From a virus, in IMG/VR virus record IMGVR_UViG_3300027822_000042, positions 1 through 20,680 of that record: a DNA stretch of 20,680 bases; one strand, 5' to 3'. The position numbers and the translations under genes are program-made. Of the stretch, positions 1 to 5,214 are shown in pieces. The notes under the pieces were generated by a model that worked only from the letters and a program-made list of their open reading frames with translations, made no database searches and had not been told where the DNA came from. Position 1 is the stretch's first letter; every line of letters begins with the position of its first letter.

Positions 1-27
1 GATGGGTAGTCGGTCTTTTGTTGCCAT
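1..27 (-). CDS. 5' fragment of a minus-strand gene running off the window
   Basis: An ATG at 27 (minus strand) opens a frame of nine codons, MATKDRLPI, before the window ends. It lies 10 nt after the stop of the 41-codon gene at 38-163, which fits the packed minus-strand operon. No clear Shine-Dalgarno is visible in the short gap, which contains the palindrome GAACGTTC at 33-40. Too little is present to name a product, and the frame could be chance. Confidence 0.35.
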
Positions 28-37
28 AGTTGAACGT

Positions 38-163
38 TCACGTTGTGCACCATTCGATCGCTTCAATTCGGTTATCGAAAACCTTACTCTCTGGCGACTC
101 CCCCACCCAGCGGCTAGCTACCCATTGATCGTTACAAAACACTACTTCCCAAATTCTGCTCAT
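38..163 (-). CDS. small hypothetical protein, 41 aa
   Basis: The ATG at 163 is preceded by a good Shine-Dalgarno (GGAGGG, about 8 nt upstream), and the frame runs 41 codons to TGA at 38. The product begins MSRIWEVVF and has Trp at several positions (W5, W14, W19, W38) and Cys near both ends. It lies just downstream of the ArdA-like gene on the same strand, so the two are probably co-transcribed. The layout, WEVVFCNDQWVASRW then an IEAIEWC helix, resembles other small proteins of this operon such as the one at 4433-4648 (AAIEWCEEM). I do not recognise the family. Confidence 0.7.
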   Translation of the reverse strand: MSRIWEVVFCNDQWVASRWVGESPESKVFDNRIEAIEWCTT

Positions 164-176
164 TGTTCAATCCCTC

Positions 177-692
177 CTATGGTGCAAACACGTAAACGGT
201 GCCCGCGTCGCTGTCCACGAATGACCATCCTTCGTAGCCAAGGTCTCGCGCGTATGCTTCATAATCGAAGTAGTTGGCGATATCCTCCGGTACTTTTTCA
301 AGCATTCCGTTACCTTCAATCAGGTCATATGCAAAGTCTAAAGCGCTGTCATGCTCGCCATGATATGCGTCTTCAAAACTGGAGTAATCCACATACGTGA
401 ACGCTCCCGCATTGCCCAAATACGCCAAGAACGCTTCCCGTTCCCATTCTTCGCACTGGTTGTACTCTTCCATAAACCCTAGAAGCTCGCTTATGTCATA
501 CTCCCTTACCCTGATTGGAAACCCTTCATGGTCGTGAATCGCGTACTCTTCCGCCACTAGCTCGCGAGACTTCCCTAGCATCTCGTCGATCTCTGCGTAA
601 ACCTCGTCACTGTCTTTGTCGTCCAATTCAATCCATGCGCCATGCAGGTTACCCGCGTTGTAGTCGCTCAGACTTGCTACGTAAATTCTCAT
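177..692 (-). CDS. ardA: ArdA-like antirestriction protein
   Basis: A 171-aa acidic protein. It opens with MRIYVASLSDYNAGNLHGAW and has EEYAIHDHEGFP near residues 48-59; both match the ArdA antirestriction family (about 165-180 aa). ArdA proteins are DNA mimics that bind and inhibit type I restriction enzymes in the host cytoplasm. The high Asp/Glu content along the whole length fits such a mimic. The start at 692 has a GGAAAGG Shine-Dalgarno and follows the upstream gene by about 13 nt. It is near the end of the long minus-strand early operon, where host-takeover genes are expected. Family assignment is confident; target specificity cannot be read from sequence. Confidence 0.85.
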   Translation of the reverse strand: MRIYVASLSDYNAGNLHGAWIELDDKDSDEVYAEIDEMLGKSRELVAEEYAIHDHEGFPIRVREYDISELLGFMEEYNQCEEWEREAFLAYLGNAGAFTYVDYSSFEDAYHGEHDSALDFAYDLIEGNGMLEKVPEDIANYFDYEAYARDLGYEGWSFVDSDAGTVYVFAP

Positions 693-705
693 TGTGTTAC
701 CTTTC

Positions 706-963
706 CTAGAACGTTGGCTCTATGCCGCGGTCAAATAGTTCATAATCGCGCTCGATGTCTTCCCAACTTAATCGTAACGCTAGTTCACTCTTGAACGTTT
801 CTACGTTTACGAAACCTAATGAGTCTTCACTGAGAATAGCTAGCTCATAGTTAAACCTGCCAAACCATCCCAATTCGCTCACCGATCCGATATCTTCATC
901 TTGCCCACCATCAAGGCTTAAGTCATACAGTGTTTCGGCTAGTTTGCTGTCGAACTTACTCAT
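706..963 (-). CDS. hypothetical acidic protein, 85 aa
   Basis: Starts with MSKFDSKLAETLYDL and ends at TAG 706. The start ATG overlaps the preceding gene's stop as TAATG, the usual arrangement in this operon for coupled translation. The protein is acidic (many Asp/Glu, e.g. GGQDEDIGS and WEDIERDYELFDRG) with no Cys and no membrane segment. I do not recognise the family. It lies directly upstream of the ArdA-like gene, so an early accessory role is likely, but no function can be given. Confidence 0.75.
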   Translation of the reverse strand: MSKFDSKLAETLYDLSLDGGQDEDIGSVSELGWFGRFNYELAILSEDSLGFVNVETFKSELALRLSWEDIERDYELFDRGIEPTF

Positions 964-1244
964 TACTCACCCTCCAATTGTTCGCGACAATCGTCGCTCG
1001 TGTCGTTACATTCGGTCGCTTGAATGATCACTCCTAAGTCATGCTCCCGGTCTGGTTCTGTCACCCAATAGCTCAGGTTTCGTGCGTTACCTTCGAAACG
1101 GTAGCTACCCTCATAATCACTATCCTGCATGAAACGTTTCTCGTCCCTCAGTGCTGCGATAGCCTCCGTTTTAGTTCGTACCGCGTAGGGGTCGTTAAAC
1201 GGCATGTATCCAGGCGTGTTTTTGACGATATGATAATGGGTCAT
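963..1244 (-). CDS. hypothetical protein, 93 aa
   Basis: I chose the ATG at 1244 (MTHYHIVKNTPGYMPF) over an in-frame start 15 codons upstream because it forms a 4-bp ATGA overlap with the stop of the preceding gene at 1241. The protein contains a segment TKTEAIAALRDEKRFMQDS, then aromatic and acidic residues. Two Cys sit near the C-terminus. No known domain is recognised. Soluble; part of the tightly coupled run 706-2287. Confidence 0.75.
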   Translation of the reverse strand: MTHYHIVKNTPGYMPFNDPYAVRTKTEAIAALRDEKRFMQDSDYEGSYRFEGNARNLSYWVTEPDREHDLGVIIQATECNDTSDDCREQLEGE

Positions 1245-1705
1245 GCTTGTACCCTTCCGCACCCGCAGTCTGGATCTTCCGAATAGCACAACGCGTCACC
1301 TTCCGGGTGGTTGATCTCCCATTCTCTCATCGAGTAGTCATACTCATCGAGTACCGGATAGTCTTCCAATTCTTCAAGTATTCCGTCGGCGACATCAAGC
1401 AAGTCTTGCCTATCGGCACGGATCATTAACTCCTCAATCCAACCAACTCCCCAATGTTTAAATGACGCGATCGTTATTGGTGCATCTTGCGGATAAGCAT
1501 CAACCCAAGGCCGTCCTAGATAGTTGATATCGCTTATATTCATTTCCGGTATACTGTCAATCAGTACGTTCATGGCAACGTAGTAGTTACTCTCGTCTAG
1601 AGGGTCGCTATCCCTATGTATGCCGAATCCTGCCAGAACATAGCCAACTTCTAGGATGTCGTTGCCATTGGGCAACTGTAGTGTGCGTTGTGTGCGGTCG
1701 CTCAT
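1241..1705 (-). CDS. hypothetical acidic protein, 154 aa
   Basis: The start at 1705 (MSDRTQRTLQLPNGND) gives an ATGA overlap with the preceding stop at 1702; a longer in-frame version exists but lacks that signature. The protein is acidic and soluble, with a hydrophobic N-terminal third (ILEVGYVLAGFGIH) and a C-terminal patch containing three Cys in CYSEDPDCGCG. The terminal Cys cluster could bind metal, but no known zinc motif is complete. Family not recognised. Confidence 0.75.
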   Translation of the reverse strand: MSDRTQRTLQLPNGNDILEVGYVLAGFGIHRDSDPLDESNYYVAMNVLIDSIPEMNISDINYLGRPWVDAYPQDAPITIASFKHWGVGWIEELMIRADRQDLLDVADGILEELEDYPVLDEYDYSMREWEINHPEGDALCYSEDPDCGCGRVQA

Positions 1706-1947
1706 AATTGCGTATCCTTCAATAGGTCGCATAGTTTCCTAGCTTGGTCAAATGTAAGCCAGATCTCTGTATGTCCTAGATTGACCTCTACATGATCTAG
1801 GCTGGCGATGTTGCGAACATATACCGTCGCCATTTTGGCGCTCACCCTGGTGCAGAATGGCTGTTCTTGCGTAACCTCTATTCGCTCCCTACTGTTTTGA
1901 TCATCGACCGTTATGTGTTGGTAGTGGTCGCGGTAGTCGTATATCAT
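1702..1947 (-). CDS. hypothetical protein, 81 aa
   Basis: Starts at ATG 1947 with an ATGA overlap to the stop of the 35-aa gene upstream. The sequence begins MIYDYRDHYQHITVDD and ends with a probable helix, TFDQARKLCDLLKDTQL. Alternating hydrophobic residues in the middle (ATVYVRNIASLDHVEVNLG) suggest beta-strands. No Cys pairs or membrane segment. Product unknown. Confidence 0.75.
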   Translation of the reverse strand: MIYDYRDHYQHITVDDQNSRERIEVTQEQPFCTRVSAKMATVYVRNIASLDHVEVNLGHTEIWLTFDQARKLCDLLKDTQL

Positions 1948-2051
1948 CCTGCCATTCTCCTAAGTTCCTGCGCCAACATTCGGCGGGTAGCTCGCTTGCG
2001 TGACTTTGCGCGTCGTTTCTGTAGATGTCGTTCTTCGCGTGTGATATTCAT
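1944..2051 (-). CDS. very small Arg/Lys-rich protein, 35 aa
   Basis: The ATG at 2051 shares its A with the TAA of the upstream gene (TAATG), and the stop at 1944 overlaps the next start (ATGA), so the frame is flanked on both sides by the operon's coupling signatures. The peptide, MNITREERHLQKRRAKSRK and onward, has about 12 Arg or Lys among 35 residues and would be a single basic helix. It could bind nucleic acid, but that is inference from charge only. Confidence 0.7.
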   Translation of the reverse strand: MNITREERHLQKRRAKSRKRATRRMLAQELRRMAG

Positions 2052-2287
2052 TAGTCTGCTTTCCGAATCATTCGCCGGATTGCCTCCGGCACACTGCTGC
2101 TATAGAAAAAGTCCCTATCTATGTATTTCTCTAGGTGATAGGTCGACTTGACACTTACAAATTGGCCATGCCACGATGCGTAAACCCGGATAGTGGCGCC
2201 TTGCGGGTCCGTTGCTAGCACGTCTGCCGCCTCTTGTGTTGAGAGAATGCTGTAGCCTTCCGCAATGAGTGATTCTCGCGTAGCCAT
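2051..2287 (-). CDS. hypothetical protein, 78 aa
   Basis: The start at 2287 overlaps the preceding stop as TAATG. The N-terminus (ESLIAEGYSILSTQEAADVLA) looks like a short helix followed by a helix-turn segment of excisionase/MerR style (TQEAADVL). However, the rest (IRVYASWHGQFVSVKSTYHLEKYIDRD) does not clearly continue a winged-helix pattern. No Cys or membrane segment. I leave it hypothetical; a DNA-binding role is only a weak possibility. Confidence 0.72.
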   Translation of the reverse strand: MATRESLIAEGYSILSTQEAADVLATDPQGATIRVYASWHGQFVSVKSTYHLEKYIDRDFFYSSSVPEAIRRMIRKAD

Positions 2288-2403
2288 TACTTTGTCCCCT
2301 TCAATAACTGCACAGTGAACCCTGCACGATGGTATCTGATAGCTAGGTTGACTTTGCTAGTTGTGGCAAAAACGCCTGACTTACCCGATATTGTGAAATG
2401 CAT
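2287..2403 (-). CDS. very small hypothetical protein, 38 aa
   Basis: Two starts are possible. The longer one (2475) has a Shine-Dalgarno almost touching the ATG and would overlap the upstream gene by 59 bases. The ATG at 2403 has AAGGGAG about 5 nt upstream and lies just after the upstream stop at 2417, so I prefer it. The product MHFTISGKSGVFATTSK... is basic with alternating polar and hydrophobic residues suggesting small beta-strands. Family not recognised. Confidence 0.6.
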   Translation of the reverse strand: MHFTISGKSGVFATTSKVNLAIRYHRAGFTVQLLKGTK

Positions 2404-2416
2404 TACGACTCCCTTT

Positions 2417-2692
2417 TCAGTTTGCGCCAAGGCTCCAGCTTCCGTCAGACTGTCGGAAATAGACAGCTTCGGCATATCCTTGCGAGTCTCTATAGGTTGC
2501 CATATGTGTGAAAGGGCCTAGGTGTGCGTCACAGTATTTCCAGGTCGGCCTACCGTCTGCCCGACAGTCGAATCCCGCCGTTTCTATACACGTGGGTATG
2601 GGTTCATGAAGTATTAACCGCGGTACCCCCACGAAGTGTGGGTTGTCTTCTTTTACGTTAGAAAGCTTTGGTTGCCCAATAATGGCGTACAT
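2417..2692 (-). CDS. hypothetical protein with three Cys, 91 aa
   Basis: The ATG at 2692 overlaps the TAA of the 25-aa gene upstream (TAATG), so I trim the longer open frame to this start. It begins MYAIIGQPKLSNVKED. Cys at residues 35, 43 and 54, with His57 and His63, sit in the segment TCIETAGFDC...YCDAHLGPFTH and could coordinate zinc. The C-terminal third contains a WSLGAN ending. No family recognised. Confidence 0.7.
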   Translation of the reverse strand: MYAIIGQPKLSNVKEDNPHFVGVPRLILHEPIPTCIETAGFDCRADGRPTWKYCDAHLGPFTHMATYRDSQGYAEAVYFRQSDGSWSLGAN

Positions 2693-2769
2693 TATCGAAC
2701 ACTCCGAAGTGCGATTGTCGAAACGATGGTCGCCCAACCGATGACGATTAGTGTGAGTCCCTCTGCCAT
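2692..2769 (-). CDS. single-membrane-helix micropeptide, 25 aa
   Basis: The ATG at 2769 shares a base with the TAA of the gene upstream, and the stop at 2692 shares a base with the next ATG (both TAATG). The peptide MAEGLTLIVIGWATIVSTIA... is nearly all hydrophobic from residue 5 to 20 and ends in basic residues (LRSVR), a typical single transmembrane helix with a positive cytoplasmic end. The exact fit between two neighbours argues that it is translated. Function unknown. Confidence 0.6.
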   Translation of the reverse strand: MAEGLTLIVIGWATIVSTIALRSVR

Positions 2770-2987
2770 TAGTTGGCCTTTCTGATAAGTTGGGCGATAC
2801 AGCGGTTTGCAGCTTTTTCTGTGCGGTGCAAGTGCTCGCATTCGATATATTCGTTTCGCGTATGTCCCGGACCAATGTCCGTAATGAGCGTTGCGGAGCC
2901 GCGGTAGTGGGTTATTGGCTCGGGCCTTGGGTGGTAGTCGATCCGGTCGTGCACTGGCTTACCTTTCGTTGTGAACTTGTGAACCAT
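2769..2987 (-). CDS. hypothetical protein with Cys/His patch, 72 aa
   Basis: The frame ends at TAA 2769. The start is uncertain: ATG at 2987 (MVHKFTTKGKPVHD) has no Shine-Dalgarno, and a TTG at 3014 has AAAGGG only about 2 nt away. The C-terminus has ECEHLHRTEKAANRC, a Cys/His-rich helix resembling small phage proteins of unknown role. It is the first gene after the structured non-coding stretch 2988-3298, so its expression may depend on that leader. Confidence 0.65.
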   Translation of the reverse strand: MVHKFTTKGKPVHDRIDYHPRPEPITHYRGSATLITDIGPGHTRNEYIECEHLHRTEKAANRCIAQLIRKAN

Positions 2988-3064
2988 TAACGCATACTTC
3001 GGAACGGATTGCAAGACCCTTTAGTGATTCTTGGTGACTATTTGATTAACGCACAAACTAACTA

Positions 3065-3120
3065 CCCCCAGTGACTACGAACATACGTTCGATGCGAGGC
3101 GGACGGTCCAGCATCGGGGG
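3065..3120 (-). other. compact multi-stem inverted-repeat element
   Basis: The ends CCCCC (3065-3069) and GGGGG (3116-3120) can pair and enclose two hairpins: GAAC/GTTC around ATAC (within 3079-3092) and CGATGC/GCATCG (3090-3095 / 3111-3116, ends shared with neighbouring stems), with an inner GGAC-G-GTCC. Together these give a three-way-junction outline of 56 nt on either strand. It is too small for a tRNA and lacks tRNA invariants. Function unknown; the strand is inferred from the surrounding genes. Confidence 0.35.
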
Positions 3121-3195
3121 ATATACCGACAGTGGTGCAATGAGGTCGCACAATATCGACACAGTGACGTTATAGGCTGGCTAGTTCGGGAGGGG

Positions 3196-3216
3196 AGAAA
3201 ACCGCGAGAGGCGCGG
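3196..3216 (-). terminator. possible intrinsic terminator or attenuator
   Basis: On the minus strand a perfect 5-bp stem CCGCG-CCTCT-CGCGG (3216-3202) is followed by TTTTCT. Upstream, CCGCGG at 3235-3230 can pair with the same stem half, giving a mutually exclusive alternative fold, the geometry of an attenuator. The stem is short and the T tract broken, so termination strength is uncertain. It would end transcripts arriving from the operon upstream or from the 3262-3280 element. Confidence 0.4.
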
Positions 3217-3261
3217 GAACTTCCACAAGCCGCGGTGGGGGAGGTGGGGCGTATAGGGTCT

Positions 3262-3280
3262 GTCAAACACTGCAAGTTTT
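3262..3280 (-). repeat. 19-bp direct repeat, copy A
   Basis: The plus-strand sequence gtcaaacactgcaagtttt occurs here and again, identical, at 3710-3728. On the minus strand it reads as TTGC-N6-TTGAC, i.e. it contains a consensus-like -35 (TTGACA here, TTGACC in copy B). The two copies sit just downstream and upstream of the gene at 3299-3646. Downstream flanks differ and no shared -10 is visible, so it may be an operator or regulator site rather than two plain promoters. Confidence 0.6.
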
Positions 3281-3298
3281 GCTTATTCGGTAGTCGTA

Positions 3299-3646
3299 TT
3301 ACAGCACCATGGTTTGTGCCAACAATACATCACGGTTACTTGGCTTTACGGAAAGTCCTCGCACCTTGACTTTGCGAATAACTAGATTGCGTTGATTGGC
3401 TCGATCCAATTTTTGTAGATATCGTTCGGCAGTGTAATTATCTACGAAGCAATGCCAGCCTGACCAGTACCAACCATCGCCGCTACCGTCCCTCACCCAC
3501 CTATTTCTTGCCCAGTACTCCATGCCAGGGATGAAGTCAGTACTGGTTTTGTGGAAAAGGGTCCGCACTGACCCGTCATCCAGTTCCTCGAAGATTTTGT
3601 ACGCCGCAACCCAAAGGTTCGGGTTGGGAGATTGTACTATTTGCAT
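3299..3646 (-). CDS. hypothetical Trp-rich protein, 115 aa
   Basis: The start at 3646 (MQIVQSPNPNLWVAAYKIFEE) has GGAAGG 7 nt upstream. An in-frame ATG at 3661 lies within a base of the predicted transcription start, so 3646 fits better, although a leaderless 120-aa form is possible. The central part (YWARNRWVRDGSGDGWYWSGWHCF) has seven Trp. The C-terminal half is basic. It has its own promoter (3669-3697) and is bracketed by the 19-bp repeats, so it may be regulated separately from the operon. Family unknown. Confidence 0.7.
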   Translation of the reverse strand: MQIVQSPNPNLWVAAYKIFEELDDGSVRTLFHKTSTDFIPGMEYWARNRWVRDGSGDGWYWSGWHCFVDNYTAERYLQKLDRANQRNLVIRKVKVRGLSVKPSNRDVLLAQTMVL

Positions 3647-3668
3647 ATTTGAACCTTCCATTGGTTAC

Positions 3669-3697
3669 ATTGTATCAAAAATGGAGCATCCTGCCTA
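3669..3697 (-). promoter_or_regulatory. extended -10 promoter for the gene at 3299-3646
   Basis: On the minus strand TG-A-TACAAT is a good extended -10 (TACAAT at 3674-3669), with a weak -35 TAGGCA 17 bp upstream (3697-3692). The predicted start is about 3662, giving a roughly 15-nt leader that carries the GGAAGG Shine-Dalgarno of the ATG at 3646. The palindrome GCCTAGGC (3693-3700) overlaps the -35 and could be an operator. The 19-bp repeat copy B lies just upstream. Confidence 0.55.
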
Positions 3698-3709
3698 GGC
3701 CCTTTTTGG

Positions 3710-3728
3710 GTCAAACACTGCAAGTTTT
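3710..3728 (-). repeat. 19-bp direct repeat, copy B
   Basis: Identical to 3262-3280 (gtcaaacactgcaagtttt on the plus strand). It lies upstream of the promoter at 3669-3697 in the 198-bp gap between two minus-strand genes. That gap otherwise contains only tiny frames of 11-14 codons and no other obvious element. Its position upstream of a promoter suggests an activator or repressor site. Confidence 0.6.
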
Positions 3729-3859
3729 TAACCCTCACTTTTTGTAATACACTCGCCATTTCACACACCACATGGACCACCAGGAAGGAAAACCTTTCTG
3801 TGCATTGTAGAAGTTCTTTACTCGCAAGCCAAGTTCCAAGGCGTCCAGTTCATTTCTAC

Positions 3860-4006
3860 TCAAGCGTCAAGGACGACCCATTTGTCGTGACCCGTACCTT
3901 TAGTGTGCGCCGCCGCCCACTTCCCGCGCTCGCTGGCAGATCCGAATATCATCGGAATATTGGTCGCGCATTCCCGGCAAAGTAGAAGGTACCAAATGTC
4001 AGCCAT
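3860..4006 (-). CDS. small Cys/His protein, 48 aa
   Basis: Found by reading the minus strand. The ATG at 4006 overlaps the end of the preceding gene by 8 bases (ATGGCTGA) and the frame ends at TGA 3860. The product starts MADIWYLLCRECATNIPM and ends GHDKWVVLDA. CxxC at residues 10-13 and later His residues (HTKGTGHD) suggest a small metal-binding fold. The overall layout is familiar from small actinophage proteins of unknown function. Last gene before the 198-bp gap with the 19-bp repeat. Confidence 0.72.
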   Translation of the reverse strand: MADIWYLLLCRECATNIPMIFGSASERGKWAAAHTKGTGHDKWVVLDA

Positions 4007-4259
4007 TTTCAAACGTCCACAAAGTATCTGTACTCGAAATCACGATAGCCTTTCCAATATCCCTGCCCCACCTAGCCCAAGGATCAAATAAGATTTTCGA
4101 TCTATACTGAGGCCATTGCACCATGAATATCCAATGACGCCCGCTCCAAAACGGTTCCTCCATAATAACGCCATTCATCCGCAGGCCATCGGCATCGGTT
4201 TGCTCGATAGACCATCCCTTGCGTATCTCTTGACACAAAGAGTGAAACTGTTCATTCAT
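3999..4259 (-). CDS. hypothetical protein, 86 aa
   Basis: The ATG at 4259 overlaps the preceding stop by 8 bases (ATGAATGA). The protein starts MNEQFHSLCQEIRKGWSIEQ, an amphipathic helix, then alternates hydrophobic and aromatic residues (FWSGRHWIFMVQWPQY) and ends SSTDTLWTFENG. It is soluble, with one Cys. The pattern of helix plus strands resembles small phage single-domain proteins, but no family is recognised. Confidence 0.72.
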   Translation of the reverse strand: MNEQFHSLCQEIRKGWSIEQTDADGLRMNGVIMEEPFWSGRHWIFMVQWPQYRSKILFDPWARWGRDIGKAIVISSTDTLWTFENG

Positions 4260-4446
4260 GTTCGCCCCGCGTATTCCTATCTGTCGTCTTCCCGCAATGT
4301 GTACAGGTATGCCGGAAACGCAGCAACCCGTTCAGTTCCCCGCCGACCAGTTCACAGTCGAAATAGTAGAACCCGTGATTGTCTCCCCGACAGGAAGATG
4401 TGTGACTGTCGAGAAGGGCAGACCCGCGTCCGCTAGCCATTTTCAT
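4252..4446 (-). CDS. small zinc-ribbon-like protein, 64 aa
   Basis: The ATG at 4446 has GGAG 5 nt upstream inside the 3' end of the preceding gene; a second ATG two codons later is also possible. The protein (MKMASGRGSALLDS...) has a CTHCGK knuckle near the C-terminus and two earlier Cys (SSCRGDNHGFYYFDCE). Cys-x(n)-Cys ... CxxC is a plausible zinc ribbon. Cytoplasmic; partner unknown. It overlaps both neighbours, so it is translationally coupled. Confidence 0.68.
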   Translation of the reverse strand: MKMASGRGSALLDSHTSSCRGDNHGFYYFDCELVGGELNGLLRFRHTCTHCGKTTDRNTRGEHE

Positions 4447-4648
4447 ATTCACTCCAGAAAACCACGGGTGCCTGCTCATAAGCATGGACTTCAATAATAT
4501 CCCACATTGAAATCATTTCCTCGCACCACTCTATGGCGGCATTCCTGCTGTCCAGTTCGACCTGAGTCCACCATCCGTCAGTGTATTTCCAGCATACAGT
4601 GTAGATGACGGCGGGGATGCCGAGTTCTTCGTTAAGCCATTCGCTCAC
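4433..4648 (-). CDS. hypothetical acidic protein, 71 aa
   Basis: GTG start at 4648 overlapping the upstream TGA (GTGA). The product MSEWLNEELGIPAVIYTVCWKY... has strand-like segments, a helix AAIEWCEEMISM, and ends APVVFWSEYENG. Acidic, Trp-rich, no known motif. The helix shares the pattern I/A-EWC with the 41-aa protein at 38-163, so the two may be distant relatives. Confidence 0.72.
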   Translation of the reverse strand: MSEWLNEELGIPAVIYTVCWKYTDGWWTQVELDSRNAAIEWCEEMISMWDIIEVHAYEQAPVVFWSEYENG

Positions 4649-4914
4649 AAACTCACCAACACTTTCATGTTCGCAATCAACGCTAGCCCGTACAAGACCG
4701 TTGCGACCTTGGCCCCCATCTTTGCAGGTGGATAATCAGACCGCGCAACCCATACCGCCAGCACACCGATAGCTACACCTTTAACCCACAGCGATATCGG
4801 CCCAGCCCAAGGCGCAACGAGAGGGTTGAGTTCCACACCCCCGCGAGCCAGGATCGCCACCGTAATAACTGAGTCGGCGAATGCGAGAATCACCAATGCG
4901 AGAAACCATTTCAT
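4645..4914 (-). CDS. small membrane protein, DUF5658-like
   Basis: An 89-aa protein with three probable membrane helices (residues about 3-24, 40-60, 68-88). The loop GGVELNPLVAPW resembles the E-x-NP-L motif of DUF5658 membrane proteins. I take ATG 4914 (MKWFLALV) rather than the in-frame ATG at 4929, which lies too close to the -10 to be in the transcript; GGAAAGGAAG precedes 4914. First gene after the promoter at 4932-4960. Function unknown; the family call is from memory of the motif. Confidence 0.7.
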   Translation of the reverse strand: MKWFLALVILAFADSVITVAILARGGVELNPLVAPWAGPISLWVKGVAIGVLAVWVARSDYPPAKMGAKVATVLYGLALIANMKVLVSL

Positions 4915-4931
4915 ATCTTCCTTTCCCATCT

Positions 4932-4960
4932 ATTGTATTACGTCAGCCCGGACTATGCAA
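4932..4960 (-). promoter_or_regulatory. minus-strand promoter TTGCAT-17-TACAAT
   Basis: On the minus strand -35 TTGCAT (4960-4955) and -10 TACAAT (4937-4932) are 17 bp apart, close to the vegetative sigma consensus. The predicted start is near 4925, giving an 11-12-nt leader with the Shine-Dalgarno for the membrane protein at 4914. The -35 lies inside the 3' end of the preceding gene, so this is an internal operon promoter. Confidence 0.65.
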
Positions 4961-5171
4961 GCGTTAATTCTTCTTCACGCACAGGGAAGAACTTTTCGTT
5001 CAGCCCGCAGCATGTCACTTCGTAAACGAAAGTGTAGACCCCCGGATTTTGGCGGTCCCACACGTACTGTACGCGGGACACCCGTTCGTGACTTCCCGGA
5101 CCTATCAAGGCGTGCCATTTGGGGCAGTTAACCTTGACATCATCGCCGACATTGAAAAGTGGCGTAGCCAT
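4953..5171 (-). CDS. hypothetical SH3-like small protein, 72 aa
   Basis: ATG 5171 has a GGAGG Shine-Dalgarno 6 nt upstream and a 43-bp gap from the preceding gene. The sequence MATPLFNVGDDVKVNCPKW... then RVQYVWDRQNPGVYTFVYEVTCCGLNEKFFPVREEEL reads as five short strands. The opening FNVGDDVKV and final EEEL resemble small KOW/SH3-like beta-barrels. That fold is inference. Three Cys, of which two are adjacent. Confidence 0.72.
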   Translation of the reverse strand: MATPLFNVGDDVKVNCPKWHALIGPGSHERVSRVQYVWDRQNPGVYTFVYEVTCCGLNEKFFPVREEELTLA

Positions 5172-5214
5172 AACATACCTCCACTAGATAAAATAGCAGT
5201 AGGAAGGTGTAAGT

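Larger units (their letters stand above)
2988..3298 (-). other. non-coding, structure-rich stretch (possible leader or small RNA)
   Basis: About 310 bases between the genes ending at 3299 and starting near 2987 hold no convincing reading frame; one 66-codon minus frame is Arg/Cys/Ser-rich without a Shine-Dalgarno. On the minus strand it contains, in order, a 19-bp repeat with TTGACA (3262-3280), a GC-rich hairpin followed by TTTTCT (3196-3216), and a compact multi-stem element (3065-3120). This order resembles an untranslated leader or a small RNA gene, but no clean -10 is present at the expected distance from TTGACA. Confidence 0.45.

Noticed and set aside
2404-2475. Longer start for the 38-aa gene at 2287-2403
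   Set aside because: It would overlap the upstream gene by 59 bases and has its Shine-Dalgarno too close; the ATG at 2403 has a well-spaced one.
3065-3120. tRNA or tRNA-like molecule
   Set aside because: Only 56 nt, no GTTCRA T-loop in the right place, no acceptor CCA-compatible stem or anticodon arm.
3075-3275. 66-codon minus-strand frame in the non-coding stretch
   Set aside because: Arg/Cys/Ser/Pro-rich, no Shine-Dalgarno, no overlap with neighbours, and it lies on inverted repeats; looks like a chance frame in GC-rich DNA.
3800-3985. Plus-strand frames opposite the 48-aa gene
   Set aside because: All other genes here are on the minus strand; these frames are antisense shadows of 3860-4006.
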